A DNA stretch of 61,039 bases, taken from NCBI GenBank assembly GCA_003510135.1, contig DOKY01000016.1, positions 1 through 61,039 on the forward strand, written 5' to 3'. Positions within the stretch are counted from its first letter, which is position 1. Every line of letters begins with the position of its first letter. The notes beneath the pieces were generated by a model. The model did not search any database. It was not told the origin of the DNA and worked only from the letters and a program-made list of their open reading frames with translations. The position numbers and the translations under genes were made by a program. This document shows, one piece after another, positions 43,400 to 52,462 of this stretch. The stretch is from Pseudothermotoga sp. (lineage in GTDB: Bacteria > Thermotogota > Thermotogae > Thermotogales > DSM-5069).

Positions 43400-43922
43400 C
43401 TAAAGATAAATCTTTCTTCCATGTTTATCGCTTATCCCCGTCTTTCTGTAGAAGTACGTGTTGACCACACCCCTCCACTCCTTAGCATGCTCCAACTGCA
43501 CTGTGAGTCTTTCCAGCACACGCTTGTACTTGACTGGATCGATCTTTCCCTCGAGCCGCTGCCATGCCTTCAAGAACTCTTCGAGATTTGTTCGACGCCT
43601 TCGAAGTGTAAATCGTACATTGATTGAATCAAAGTCTTGCCTGATTTCATCTTGTGGTCGTAGCGGATTCTGTGAAAAAACAACAAGAGATCTTCCGGGC
43701 ACGTCTCGATGCTGTCGAAGATCTCTCTCCAGGGTGAGTGATACTGCAACGTGAAGCCAGTTCCCTTCGAAGACCTGTCCACACCGATGGCCTCGTAGTT
43801 CGCCCTGTGGTAAGTCCCCCACTTGGAATATTCGTAGCCTTCCGGATTTGGTCCATAGTGATGATTGGGATTCACCATCCAACCTAACCCGAATGGCGTG
43901 GTATACCTCTCATAAGCTTCTT
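43400..43922 (-). pseudogene. aguA: Remnant of GH67 alpha-glucuronidase (C-terminal fragment, frameshifted)
   Basis: Two overlapping minus-strand frames together read as the last 170 or so residues of a GH67 alpha-glucuronidase. The first frame gives EAYERYTTPFGLGWMVNPNH, then SKGTGFTLQYHSPWREIFDS and YDLHFEGVE. The second frame continues with NLEEFLKAWQRLEGKID and ends VNTYFYRKTGISDKHGRKIY. The switch needs a one-base shift near 43585. A TAA codon lies immediately before the recognisable start, and the other 500 or so residues expected for the family are absent. It is a dead relic next to a live xylan locus. Confidence 0.87.
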
Positions 43923-44140
43923 ATCAGATAAGTGAGCATGAAACTAGCCCCGTTTTTTCTTTACCGACGGCAATTCTTTTGACATACCCGTCACATTTAT
44001 GTCAATCGCGGTGTCGGGCGATATTCCTGAATTAAGTAAAATGGTTCTCGCTCTTTGCACTTCTTTTTCGGCATCTCTCATTCTGGCTTCTTGTTCTACC
44101 TTCTTTCACATTCTTGCTCGTTCATCGACATGCGGTACGT
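43923..44140. other. Non-coding stretch with a perfect inverted repeat
   Basis: No gene is supported between the aguA remnant and the small membrane protein gene. It contains the repeat TTGACATA (43979-43986), 11 bases, then TATGTCAA (43998-44005), framed by CCGAC and GTCGG. This could be an old operator of the lost aguA gene or an RNA hairpin. The separate interval 43234-43399, upstream of the GntR-type gene, shows nothing recognisable. Confidence 0.5.
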
Positions 44141-44551
44141 TCAATGATCGTGTTCTGAACGAAGCCTCAGCGAAAAAAGCACAAGCAAGATACCGAGCGC
44201 AGGCTTGACAAAGTAGCGAGCGCACTCCGACCAACCCAGCCTGTAGCCCAACGTCAGGAAGAAAGGAGTCTGAAAGAATGTGATCAGCAAAAGTTGAAGC
44301 CCTGCGAAGATGAAGAAGCAATCAAGAAGCCTCTTCATCCCTTCCTTGGCTCTGTTTCTGTAACGGTTTTCAAAGTACGCAATCATCGCGATGATCACTA
44401 CCGCGAAGGCGACGATGAAAAACTTGTTCCACAGGTTCATTGTCTCGATCTTCATTCCCGCCAGGGCGGCCACGTTGTAGAAAAACTTGTGCGCTTCGAA
44501 AAGTATCTTGAAAGACAGCAGAACGTTGATCAACAAGAAAACACAGGCCAA
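44141..44551 (-). CDS. Small hypothetical membrane protein
   Basis: I do not recognise this 136-residue protein. It has about four hydrophobic helices: one at the N-terminus, one near 45-60 (FFIVAFAVVIIAMIAYF), one near 78-93 and one near 110-126. A basic loop lies between (ENRYRNRAKEGMKR). It begins at TTG nine bases after the xylulokinase stop, with GGGAGGG about 20 bases upstream, so the start may lie farther in. The position at the end of the xylose/xylan operon suggests an accessory role, but no function can be given. Confidence 0.55.
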   Translation of the reverse strand: MACVFLLINVLLSFKILFEAHKFFYNVAALAGMKIETMNLWNKFFIVAFAVVIIAMIAYFENRYRNRAKEGMKRLLDCFFIFAGLQLLLITFFQTPFFLTLGYRLGWSECARYFVKPALGILLVLFSLRLRSEHDH

Positions 44552-44559
44552 CGCGCCGT

Positions 44560-46044
44560 TCAGGCCTGTCCCTCCCGGAACGTGTCCTTCAAAACATGGT
44601 ACAATTTCTTGAACCTCGCGTAAACCTTATCATAAGCCCCTCTGTTTTCAGGCGTTGGTCGAGTCGTCTCCCTCAACTTGAACCAGGCTCTGGATATCTC
44701 CCTCACATCGAGTTTCGAATAACCCGAACACGCCAGGATTGCGGCACCGTAAGATGCCCCTTCATCCACCAGGGGCTTCTGTATCTCGACACCCAGCGCG
44801 TCTGCCAGCATTTGCTTCCACGCTTTACTCTTCGAACCCCCGCCAGTAATACGTACGTTCTTGGGTTCCAGGCCCAGTTCCTTAAGAATCTCGAAGGAAT
44901 CTCTTATGCCGAAAGTTACTCCCTCGAAGATCGCACGTATCACGTCCCACTTTGAATGGAAGGAAGACAGTCCGAAGATTACACCCCTCGCGTGTGGATC
45001 CCTGTGAGGTGTTCTTTCACCATTCAAATAGGGTAAGAAAATGATCCCGTTCGAACCGATCGGCACCTTCGCCGCGCCCTCGTTTATCTCGTCGTATCCC
45101 TCTTTCAAAAATCTCTCCTTGAACCATTCCAGAGAGTACGTTGCTGTGAGCATCACGCCCATGTGATATCTCATGTTTGGAACCGTGTGTGCGAAGAAGT
45201 GAACCCTGCCCATCGGATCGTAAGAACCAGCGCTTGTTGGTGCCACAACCGTTCCGGACGTACCAAGGCTCACCATCACGTCACCCGGCTCAGTCACGCT
45301 CACGCCGAGGGCCGCGCACGCGTTGTCCGCGCCTCCTGCAACCACGAACACGTCTTGAAGCTCAAGCTCTTCTGCGATCTCTTGTTTCAACTTCCCCACG
45401 ACCTCATTTGATGGCAAAATCTCAGGGAGGATCTCAGTCGATATCTTCAAAGCTCTGAGAAGTTCTTCGCTCCAGCGCATTCTCAAGACGTCGTACATCG
45501 TGGTTCCGGATGCATCTGAATGATCCGTTGCTATGTTACCCGTGAGCATGTAGTTGATAAAGTCCTTTGGAAGCATGATCTTGTGGATTCTCTCGTACAC
45601 ATCAGGCTCATTCTTTCTCAACCAGAGCAACTTCGGCAGTGTGAAACCAGGCAGGATCGGATTACCAACGATCTTCAGAACCTGCTCTTCTCCTCCGAGC
45701 AGATTCGTGGCCTCCTCACACTCAACATAAGTTCTCTGGTCACACCAAAGTATTGCATCTCGAAGAACACGCCCTTTCGCATCGACGACCACAAGGCTGT
45801 GCATCTGCCCACTAGTGGCCAGTGCCCGTATTCTTCCGTGGATCTCACGCGAACGAGCTGAGAGCGTTTTCAACACCGTCAACGCGGCAGACCACCATTC
45901 GTTGGGATCTTGCTGCGCCCATGCTGGTCTTGGGGTTGACAGCGAGAGTCTTTCACCGTGTGCAGCAATTATGTTTCCTTTTTCATCAACCAAGATTCCC
46001 TTCACTCCAGTCGTTCCAAGGTCTAAGCCCACGAACAGCTCCAC
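44560..46044 (-). CDS. xylB: Xylulokinase
   Basis: This 494-residue FGGY-family kinase phosphorylates D-xylulose to xylulose 5-phosphate. It has the N-terminal phosphate loop GLDLGTTGVKG, the XylB signature TSGQMHSLV and the second phosphate-binding GTSGTVV. ITGGGSKSKAWKQMLADALG is the adenosine-site segment. The GTG at 46044 has GAGGTG six bases upstream; an in-frame GTG three codons earlier overlaps that site. It lies between the ROK repressor and the small membrane protein and serves the xylan locus to the right. No xylose isomerase gene is in the window. Confidence 0.93.
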   Translation of the reverse strand: MELFVGLDLGTTGVKGILVDEKGNIIAAHGERLSLSTPRPAWAQQDPNEWWSAALTVLKTLSARSREIHGRIRALATSGQMHSLVVVDAKGRVLRDAILWCDQRTYVECEEATNLLGGEEQVLKIVGNPILPGFTLPKLLWLRKNEPDVYERIHKIMLPKDFINYMLTGNIATDHSDASGTTMYDVLRMRWSEELLRALKISTEILPEILPSNEVVGKLKQEIAEELELQDVFVVAGGADNACAALGVSVTEPGDVMVSLGTSGTVVAPTSAGSYDPMGRVHFFAHTVPNMRYHMGVMLTATYSLEWFKERFLKEGYDEINEGAAKVPIGSNGIIFLPYLNGERTPHRDPHARGVIFGLSSFHSKWDVIRAIFEGVTFGIRDSFEILKELGLEPKNVRITGGGSKSKAWKQMLADALGVEIQKPLVDEGASYGAAILACSGYSKLDVREISRAWFKLRETTRPTPENRGAYDKVYARFKKLYHVLKDTFREGQA

Positions 46045-46054
46045 GGGTACCACC

Positions 46055-47191
46055 TCACGTTACGTTCTCAATGATATTCTCAACAGCGAGGACTGCGGCA
46101 CCCACGAGGTTCGAACTTATGGTACCAAAGATCGAAGGCCTTATCCTCAACCGTTTTGCTGCATCCTTCAGTGCCCTCTGTTTGACCTCTTCCTGTATGA
46201 TTCGATAGAAGTACTCTCCAAGGTCTTGAACCTCTCCACCGAGTATCACTATCTCTGGGTTGAAGATGTTCACGATGTTCACAATACCGATTGCGATGTT
46301 CTGCGCCAGCTTCTCTAAAACTTTTCTGCTGTTTTCTCTCTTTTTCAGCGCTGCGAACTTCTCTATCGCGTTCTTCCCCTCCAGCTTGCCCTCGTAGTTT
46401 TCTATTGCCCAGTTGATCGACGCGTAGAATTCCCAACAACCTTTGTTTGAACAGTGACAGCGCCTGTTGGAGCGCATATCCACCGTCATGTGCCCGGCCT
46501 CGCCCGCTGTGTATGTCGGGCCACGGTACAACTTTCCATCGATGAGAACACCCGTGCCGACACCTTCCCTCACGACTATAAAGACTGCCTCCTTTACTTC
46601 CTTCATATCCTCCGAATGGTACTTCTCAGCGAGAACGGAGAGGTTGGCCTCGTTGTCTGCGAGTACTGGGACGTCCAGTTGCAGCAGGTCAACTATCGGA
46701 ACGTCGCACCAGCCAAGGTTAGGTGCCATCAATATCCGGTTTTCCTCCATATTCACCATACCCGGTACCGACAAAGAAACACGGCTGATCCTGTTGGTCA
46801 GCGAGTACCTTTCGAAAATCTCCCTCACCTTCGCGAAGAACTCTTCAGGTGCTCTGGGCGTCTCGAAAGAACCGCCGAGTACCACAGTACCATCGAAGTA
46901 GCCAAGACCATAGGTAGTGACGTTCACACCAACATCGAACACGAGACTGAGAAACGCTTCGCTCTTTATGTCGAGTAAGATTCGACGGCGTCCGGGGGAG
47001 TTTTTCCCTTCGGAACCTATCTCCCTCACGAAGCCTTCTTCGATCAGTTCTTTCGTGATCCGTGTGACACTGCTCGGTGTCAAGCCAGTGATTTCGGACA
47101 ACTCCGAACGCGACACGGGTCGATTCTCATGTACAATTTTCAAAATGTTTCTCTTGTTGAGTACCTTGATCCATGGAGAGTTGTATTTCAA
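46055..47191 (-). CDS. ROK-family repressor of xylose/xylan genes (XylR-like)
   Basis: This 378-residue regulator has an N-terminal winged helix (about 12-65; SRSELSEITGLTPSSVTRI) joined to a ROK sugar-kinase-like domain with the zinc motif GHMTVDMRSNRRCHCSNKGC. Such XylR proteins release DNA on binding xylose or related sugars. The TTG start has GGGAGGT seven bases upstream, and the gene begins three bases after the esterase stop. Being in the same operon as the importer, xylosidase, esterase and xylulokinase genes makes the xylose role very likely. Confidence 0.9.
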   Translation of the reverse strand: MKYNSPWIKVLNKRNILKIVHENRPVSRSELSEITGLTPSSVTRITKELIEEGFVREIGSEGKNSPGRRRILLDIKSEAFLSLVFDVGVNVTTYGLGYFDGTVVLGGSFETPRAPEEFFAKVREIFERYSLTNRISRVSLSVPGMVNMEENRILMAPNLGWCDVPIVDLLQLDVPVLADNEANLSVLAEKYHSEDMKEVKEAVFIVVREGVGTGVLIDGKLYRGPTYTAGEAGHMTVDMRSNRRCHCSNKGCWEFYASINWAIENYEGKLEGKNAIEKFAALKKRENSRKVLEKLAQNIAIGIVNIVNIFNPEIVILGGEVQDLGEYFYRIIQEEVKQRALKDAAKRLRIRPSIFGTISSNLVGAAVLAVENIIENVT

Positions 47192-47194
47192 GGT

Positions 47195-48175
47195 TCATAC
47201 CTCCCGAAATGAAAAAATCTCTTGCAAAAATTGTATCTTAAGTCTCGTGTGGTACGATCCTCCTCCTTCATGGCCAGCGAAAGGGTAAACTTCGATTCGT
47301 TTCGGACCAGCATAATAATTGTAAGCGGCAAACACCGTGGAAGGTGGGCATATGTCATCCATGAGTGCCGCGGAAAACAGGGCCGGAGACTTTGCTCTCA
47401 CTGCAAAGTTCACCCCGTCAAAGTAAGACAGCGTCCTGAAAACTGTCTCGGTTTGTTCTGGATGAACCTTGCAGTATCTGCTGATCTCGGCGTACGGGGT
47501 GCTGTCTACCAGTTTCACAGCCCGTTCGAAGTGACACAGGAAAGGCACATCACAGATCAAGCCTTTCACTCCCTGAGCGAGAGCAGCGCTGGCGAGCGCT
47601 ATACCGCCACCTTGGCTCGTCCCCGCCACGGCTATCCTCTTAGAATCAACGCCTGGGAAGTGCTTCGCAGACTCAACGGCCATCACTGCGTCGGTAAAGA
47701 GCCTTCTGTAATAGTAGGTCCTCGGATTGAGGATGCCCCTGGTCATGAAGCCAGGATACTGTGGTCCGTGAGAAGGTTCGTGGTCCGGAGTATCGCCTTT
47801 GAGCCAGCTGCTTCCCTGGCCGCGCGTGTCCATAACAAGGTGTGCAAAATTTGCGCACGCGTAGACTAGCCAGTCGTGAGGAAAGCCCCTTCCTCCACCG
47901 TAACCAACGAACTCAACCACACATGGAAGTTCATCCTTCGCGTTCTTCGGGACGATGAACCACGCCTTGATCTTCTGACCCATGTATCCACTGAACGTCA
48001 CATCGTAAGTCTTCAGCAGTTTCAGGCCAGAATCCACTTCTTCAAAAACTGGTGGTTCGAAGCGTTCCAGACTCTCACTTATTGTCTCGTGCCAGAAACC
48101 GTCAAAGTCCGGTTCCTCTTTCCTTTCGGGCAGGTATTGCCTCAACTGCTCAAGTGGCAGATCGTACTGCGCCAC
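47195..48175 (-). CDS. CE7 acetyl xylan esterase / cephalosporin C deacetylase
   Basis: This 326-residue alpha/beta hydrolase has the CE7 hallmarks RGQG (118-121), the nucleophile Ser187 in GTSQGG, Asp in LMDDICPP and His in AGHEGGG. The length equals the well-studied T. maritima enzyme (325). It has no signal peptide and would deacetylate xylo-oligosaccharides after import. The GTG start abuts the GH3 stop, with GGAGGT seven bases before it. The placement next to the GH3 gene copies the T. maritima order. Confidence 0.95.
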   Translation of the reverse strand: MAQYDLPLEQLRQYLPERKEEPDFDGFWHETISESLERFEPPVFEEVDSGLKLLKTYDVTFSGYMGQKIKAWFIVPKNAKDELPCVVEFVGYGGGRGFPHDWLVYACANFAHLVMDTRGQGSSWLKGDTPDHEPSHGPQYPGFMTRGILNPRTYYYRRLFTDAVMAVESAKHFPGVDSKRIAVAGTSQGGGIALASAALAQGVKGLICDVPFLCHFERAVKLVDSTPYAEISRYCKVHPEQTETVFRTLSYFDGVNFAVRAKSPALFSAALMDDICPPSTVFAAYNYYAGPKRIEVYPFAGHEGGGSYHTRLKIQFLQEIFSFREV

Positions 48176-50491
48176 TCAGAATACCTCCATTTCACTGAAA
48201 AATTTCCTCAGGCTTGGGGCCTTTCTTTCCTCACCTACCAGTTCTACCTCGGCAGAGAATTTGATGTCAACGGATGAAGCGCCCACCATGAACCTGTACA
48301 CACCGGGCTCGACGACGAGCTCCATCTTTCGGTTGTAGTAGGCAAGCACATCGGTATGTATCCTGAACCGAACTGTCTTTTTCTGACCAGCCTCGAGGTG
48401 CACCCTTGCAAAACCCTTCAGTTCCTTCACGGGTCTCGTCACCGAACCGTATTCTCGACCAACATACAGTTGAACGACTTCCTCTCCCTCTCTGTCTCCA
48501 ACGTTCTTGACATCGAACTTCAGAACGATCTCGCCACCCGTCGGGACTCGCTCAGATTCGACATGGAAATTCGAGTACTCGAACTTCGTGTAGGACAGGC
48601 CATGTCCGAACGCGTAAAGCGGATCGACCGGCTCGTCTACGTAGTCTTTATGCCAGTGTGATCTACCTCCAGAAGGTTTCACGTAGTGGAAAACGGGAAT
48701 TTGACCGGCGCTTCTCGGAAAACTGATCGGCAGCTTTCCGGAAGGGTTCACCCTGCCAAGCAAGACATCGACGATCGCCTGGCCTCCGGCTTCAGCCGGC
48801 AACCAGGCTTCCAGTATTGCGTTCACCTTGTCCTCCACGCTTTCCAGAGCGTACGGTCTGCCGGTCAGCAGCACCAGCACGATTGGTTTGCGTGTCTTCG
48901 CAAGCTCCAACAATAATCTTTCCTGAAGACCGGGAAGCCTCAGATTCGCGCTGTCCCTCGACTCACCCGACGTGCAATCCTTCGTCAAACCAGACCTGTC
49001 GCCCATTACAGCCACGATCACGTCACATTTCTCTGCCACGTTCACCGCCTCACGAATAGTGTGTTCGTCTCCTTCCAACACACCGCAACCTTCGGCCCAC
49101 TCAATATCAACACCTTCACTCTTCAACGCATCGTGCACACTCATGACGCGTTGCAGCTCGTTGTTGACGATCTCTTCAACTTTCCTCAAGTTGAAACTTG
49201 GTGCGTTGATCGTTCCCAGATTGGCGGTGTCAAGCAGTGCCTTTATGTGCGTGTAGTAAGAATAGTCACCGAATAAGTTCCGTACGTTCTTCGAGTTCGG
49301 CCCCACGAGTGCAATTTTGAGACCCTTCCTCAGAGGCAGTGTTCCATCGTTTTTCAGAAGCACAATCGATTTTCTTGCCACTTCCAGTGCAAGATCGTGG
49401 TGCTTTGGCAACGAGGCACATTCTTCCACATAAGGGTGTTCGAACAGTCCAAGCCGGAACTTCATCAGTAATACCCTGTAGACCACTTCATCCAGAGCAC
49501 TTTCGGAAAGCTCGCCGGTCTCAACAAGTTTTTTCAGTTCATAGTAACAATCTATCCTGGGAAGTTCTATATCGATACCTGCCTGGAGGGCCAATTTCGC
49601 CGCCTGCGCCTTGTCTCTGGCAATTCTGTGGTAACTTCTCAAAACATCGATGGCGAAATAGTCAGAGACTACGATCCCCTTGAAACCCCATTCCTTTCTG
49701 AGCACGTCCGTTAGAAGTTCCCCCGAACAGCAGCATGGGACACCATCGATCTCACTGTAAGAGTTCATCACCGACATGACGTTGGCGCATTTCACGGCTG
49801 CTTCGAATGGAAACATGAAAACTTCACGCAGTTCCCTCGGAGCGACGAGGCTCGGTGCCCAGTTCTTGCCACCCTCGGAGGCACCATAGGCAACAAAGTG
49901 TTTCGTGGTCGCCATAACACCGTTCTCTTGAATCCCTTCAACGTAGGCGACACCCAGACGTGCCACGAGGTAAGGTGATTCGCCAAAGCTCTCTTCGGTC
50001 CTTCCCCACCTTGGATCTCTGACCACGTCGAGCACCGGCGCAAGTCCCTGATGGGCTCCAACCTTCTTCATGTCACTTCCAATAGCGTGCGCCACACGGC
50101 GGATCAGGTCAGGATCCCATGTACTCGCCATCGCTATGGGTTGTGGAAAGTTCGTTGCCCCCAAGCCCATGTACCCTGCGAGACATTCTTCGTGAACGAT
50201 CGCCGGAACACCAAGTCTGGTCTTTTCAACCAGATACTTTTGGATTTGCTTCACGAACTTGGCAACTTCTGCTGGTTCCAGGTTTGTTGCCCCACCGGGT
50301 CTTGTTATCTGCCCCATGCCGTGTTTCAAGAGTTCGTCAGCCTTTTTTTCAGAGAAACGCCCTTCTTGGTCAAACAGCTCGTACCCCCAGACAGAACCCA
50401 ACTGCGCGACCTTTTCTTCTAAGGTCATCTTAGACAGCAAATCTCTCGCTCTGATCTCTGCGGGTAAATCTGATCTCTTGTAAAGTTCCAT
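48176..50491 (-). CDS. GH3 beta-xylosidase/beta-glucosidase
   Basis: This 771-residue glycosidase has the nucleophile Asp277 in VVSDYFAID and KHF at 198-200. It has the usual three-part architecture with a C-terminal fibronectin-III-like domain (VGDREGEEVVQLYVGREYG). The ATG at 50491 has AAGGAGG upstream; the longer open frame adds non-homologous sequence. The resemblance and context match T. maritima Xyl3, a beta-xylosidase. It is cytosolic, 14 bases after the importer ATPase gene, and would trim imported xylo-oligosaccharides. Confidence 0.93.
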   Translation of the reverse strand: MELYKRSDLPAEIRARDLLSKMTLEEKVAQLGSVWGYELFDQEGRFSEKKADELLKHGMGQITRPGGATNLEPAEVAKFVKQIQKYLVEKTRLGVPAIVHEECLAGYMGLGATNFPQPIAMASTWDPDLIRRVAHAIGSDMKKVGAHQGLAPVLDVVRDPRWGRTEESFGESPYLVARLGVAYVEGIQENGVMATTKHFVAYGASEGGKNWAPSLVAPRELREVFMFPFEAAVKCANVMSVMNSYSEIDGVPCCCSGELLTDVLRKEWGFKGIVVSDYFAIDVLRSYHRIARDKAQAAKLALQAGIDIELPRIDCYYELKKLVETGELSESALDEVVYRVLLMKFRLGLFEHPYVEECASLPKHHDLALEVARKSIVLLKNDGTLPLRKGLKIALVGPNSKNVRNLFGDYSYYTHIKALLDTANLGTINAPSFNLRKVEEIVNNELQRVMSVHDALKSEGVDIEWAEGCGVLEGDEHTIREAVNVAEKCDVIVAVMGDRSGLTKDCTSGESRDSANLRLPGLQERLLLELAKTRKPIVLVLLTGRPYALESVEDKVNAILEAWLPAEAGGQAIVDVLLGRVNPSGKLPISFPRSAGQIPVFHYVKPSGGRSHWHKDYVDEPVDPLYAFGHGLSYTKFEYSNFHVESERVPTGGEIVLKFDVKNVGDREGEEVVQLYVGREYGSVTRPVKELKGFARVHLEAGQKKTVRFRIHTDVLAYYNRKMELVVEPGVYRFMVGASSVDIKFSAEVELVGEERKAPSLRKFFSEMEVF

Positions 50492-50505
50492 CCTACCATC
50501 CTCCT

Positions 50506-51465
50506 TCAACGGTAAAGAAAACACTTTACCTTTACCCCGTCGACTTCGTAAAGAGCTGGCGATTCTCTCTTGCACAACTCCATCGCGCTTGGGCACCTTC
50601 CGGCGAATTTGCATCCTGCTCTCAAATATTCCTCGTGCTCCTGTTCTGCAAGCACCACCTTCGAAGTCCAGCGCCGATAAGGATCCGGTTCCGGTACAGA
50701 GTCTCTCAGCAATCGCGTGTAAGGATGCTTGGGTTCCTGCAAGACTTTCTCCGCAGGACCAAGCTCGACGATCTCCCCACGAAACATTATCGCCATTCGA
50801 TCGCTCACGTAGTACGCTGTGGCAAGATCGTGCGTTATGTAGAGAACACTCAGGCCGAACCTGTCGCGTAAGTCCTTGAACAGGTTCACTATGGACATTC
50901 TGAGGGAAGCATCGACCATGGAAACGGGTTCGTCTGCGATCAGCAAACTCGGATTGGTCAAGAGCGCCCGGGCAATGGAGATTCTCTGAAGCTGGCCTCC
51001 GGAGAACTCGCTCGGGTATTTTTCACGAAACTCCTCGTACGCCACGCCGACAGCCTCTAGTTTTTCCCTGATGATCTTCTCAGCCTCTCTTTCTTCCTTC
51101 GCGATCCCAAAGTTTTGAAGTGCTTCAAAAAAGTACCTGTCAACCTTTCTCAGTGGGTTGAACGTGGAGAAAGGATTCTGAAAGATCGCCTGTATCTCCT
51201 TTCTCAGACCGAATCTCTCGTTGGGCTTGATGTTGTCTATCCTGCGTCCCCTGTATTCAACGATTCCTGCTGTGGGATGCTCGAAACCTAACAGTATCTT
51301 TGCGATCGTCGTTTTGCCACAGCCGCTCTCACCTGCAAGCGTGAAGATCTCCGCCCTGTTAATTTCAAACGATACACCATTCACAGCAACTATCTTCGCC
51401 CTGGAAAAAATGCTACCGATGGTGAAAACCTTCGTTAGATTCAAAACTCTCAGCATTTCCGTCAA
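50506..51465 (-). CDS. Oligosaccharide/oligopeptide ABC importer ATPase, OppF-type
   Basis: This 319-residue ATPase has Walker A GESGCGKTT, signature FSGGQLQR, Walker B LLIADEP and the C-terminal OppF/DppF cysteine segment CKFAGRCPSAMELCKRESP. That segment binds an iron-sulfur cluster in relatives. The TTG start has GAGGGA six bases upstream, four bases after the OppD stop; the ATG three codons later is possible. It pairs with the OppD-type ATPase as a heterodimer. In Thermotogales such Opp-type systems often carry plant oligosaccharides rather than peptides, and the xylan locus indicates xylo-oligosaccharides. Confidence 0.88.
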   Translation of the reverse strand: MTEMLRVLNLTKVFTIGSIFSRAKIVAVNGVSFEINRAEIFTLAGESGCGKTTIAKILLGFEHPTAGIVEYRGRRIDNIKPNERFGLRKEIQAIFQNPFSTFNPLRKVDRYFFEALQNFGIAKEEREAEKIIREKLEAVGVAYEEFREKYPSEFSGGQLQRISIARALLTNPSLLIADEPVSMVDASLRMSIVNLFKDLRDRFGLSVLYITHDLATAYYVSDRMAIMFRGEIVELGPAEKVLQEPKHPYTRLLRDSVPEPDPYRRWTSKVVLAEQEHEEYLRAGCKFAGRCPSAMELCKRESPALYEVDGVKVKCFLYR

Positions 51466-51468
51466 CTG

Positions 51469-52452
51469 TCATCCCTCCGCGAGCCAGCATGCGACCCTGT
51501 GTGATTCGCCCATTTTGAAGACCGGAGGTTCCTCACTCTCACACCTGCTGATTCTGAACGGACAGCGTGGATGAAACGCACATCCCGCAGGCAGATTGAA
51601 GAGTGAAGGAGGGCTACCCGGAGGACTCTCTCGTTTTGATCTATCACCGAACCTCGGTAAAGATTTGATGAGGTACTGCGTGTAAGGATGCCTTGGGTTC
51701 TCGAACAACTCCTCAGTCCTTCCTTCTTCTATGATCTTTCCCGCATACATGACGCTCAGCATGTCCGATATGTTCGCGTGCACGCCCATGTCGTGCGTAA
51801 CCAAAACCAGTGCACTGCCCTGTCGTGACTGTATGTCCTTCAAAAGCTGAATGACGCCGCGTTGAGTTACCACGTCCAAAGCTGTGGTGGGTTCGTCGGC
51901 AATGATGACCTTAGGCTTCAAGACAGTGGCGAGGGCAATGGTGACCCTCTGTCTCATGCCGCCAGAAAGCTGATGTGGATAAGCATCGAGAATCTTGAAG
52001 GGCAGGCCCAGCTCCTTGAGGTGTTCTTTGGCCATCTCGTAGGCTTCGCTCTTACTTCTTCCTCTCAAATGGCTTGAAATGAAATCTCTGAAGGTGTCTT
52101 TTATTTTCAGAACGGGATTGAGCACGCTCATGGAGCCCTGGGGAACGTAGGAAGCAAAGGACCATCTCAGTTTCTTCCTTTCAGACTCATCGATCGCGTA
52201 AAGGTCGATGGTCCCCATGCCGTTCAGGTAGTACACCTTACCATCGATCATTCTCAGCGGTGGCTCAATAGCTGCAAAAAGCACTTTGAGCAGTGTGGTT
52301 TTGCCACAACCACTCTCGCCCGCGATCCCGTGTACCGAGCTCTCCAGAATATCCAGATCCACGCCGTCCACAGCTCTGACGGTCCTCTGTTTTCCGAAGA
52401 TGTCAAGAACGTAGTACGCCTTGATTTTCTTCACTTCGATCAGTTTTTTCAT
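51469..52452 (-). CDS. Oligosaccharide/oligopeptide ABC importer ATPase, OppD-type
   Basis: This 327-residue ATPase has Walker A GESGCGKTT, signature LSGGMRQR, Walker B VIIADEPTTALD and the tail CAFHPRCPFRISRCESEEP with the conserved cysteines. The ATG at 52452 has GAGGTG six bases upstream; GTG and TTG just before it would overlap that site. It is part of the five-gene importer with the binding protein and two permeases. Confidence 0.88.
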   Translation of the reverse strand: MKKLIEVKKIKAYYVLDIFGKQRTVRAVDGVDLDILESSVHGIAGESGCGKTTLLKVLFAAIEPPLRMIDGKVYYLNGMGTIDLYAIDESERKKLRWSFASYVPQGSMSVLNPVLKIKDTFRDFISSHLRGRSKSEAYEMAKEHLKELGLPFKILDAYPHQLSGGMRQRVTIALATVLKPKVIIADEPTTALDVVTQRGVIQLLKDIQSRQGSALVLVTHDMGVHANISDMLSVMYAGKIIEEGRTEELFENPRHPYTQYLIKSLPRFGDRSKRESPPGSPPSLFNLPAGCAFHPRCPFRISRCESEEPPVFKMGESHRVACWLAEG

Positions 52453-52462
52453 TCGCAACACC

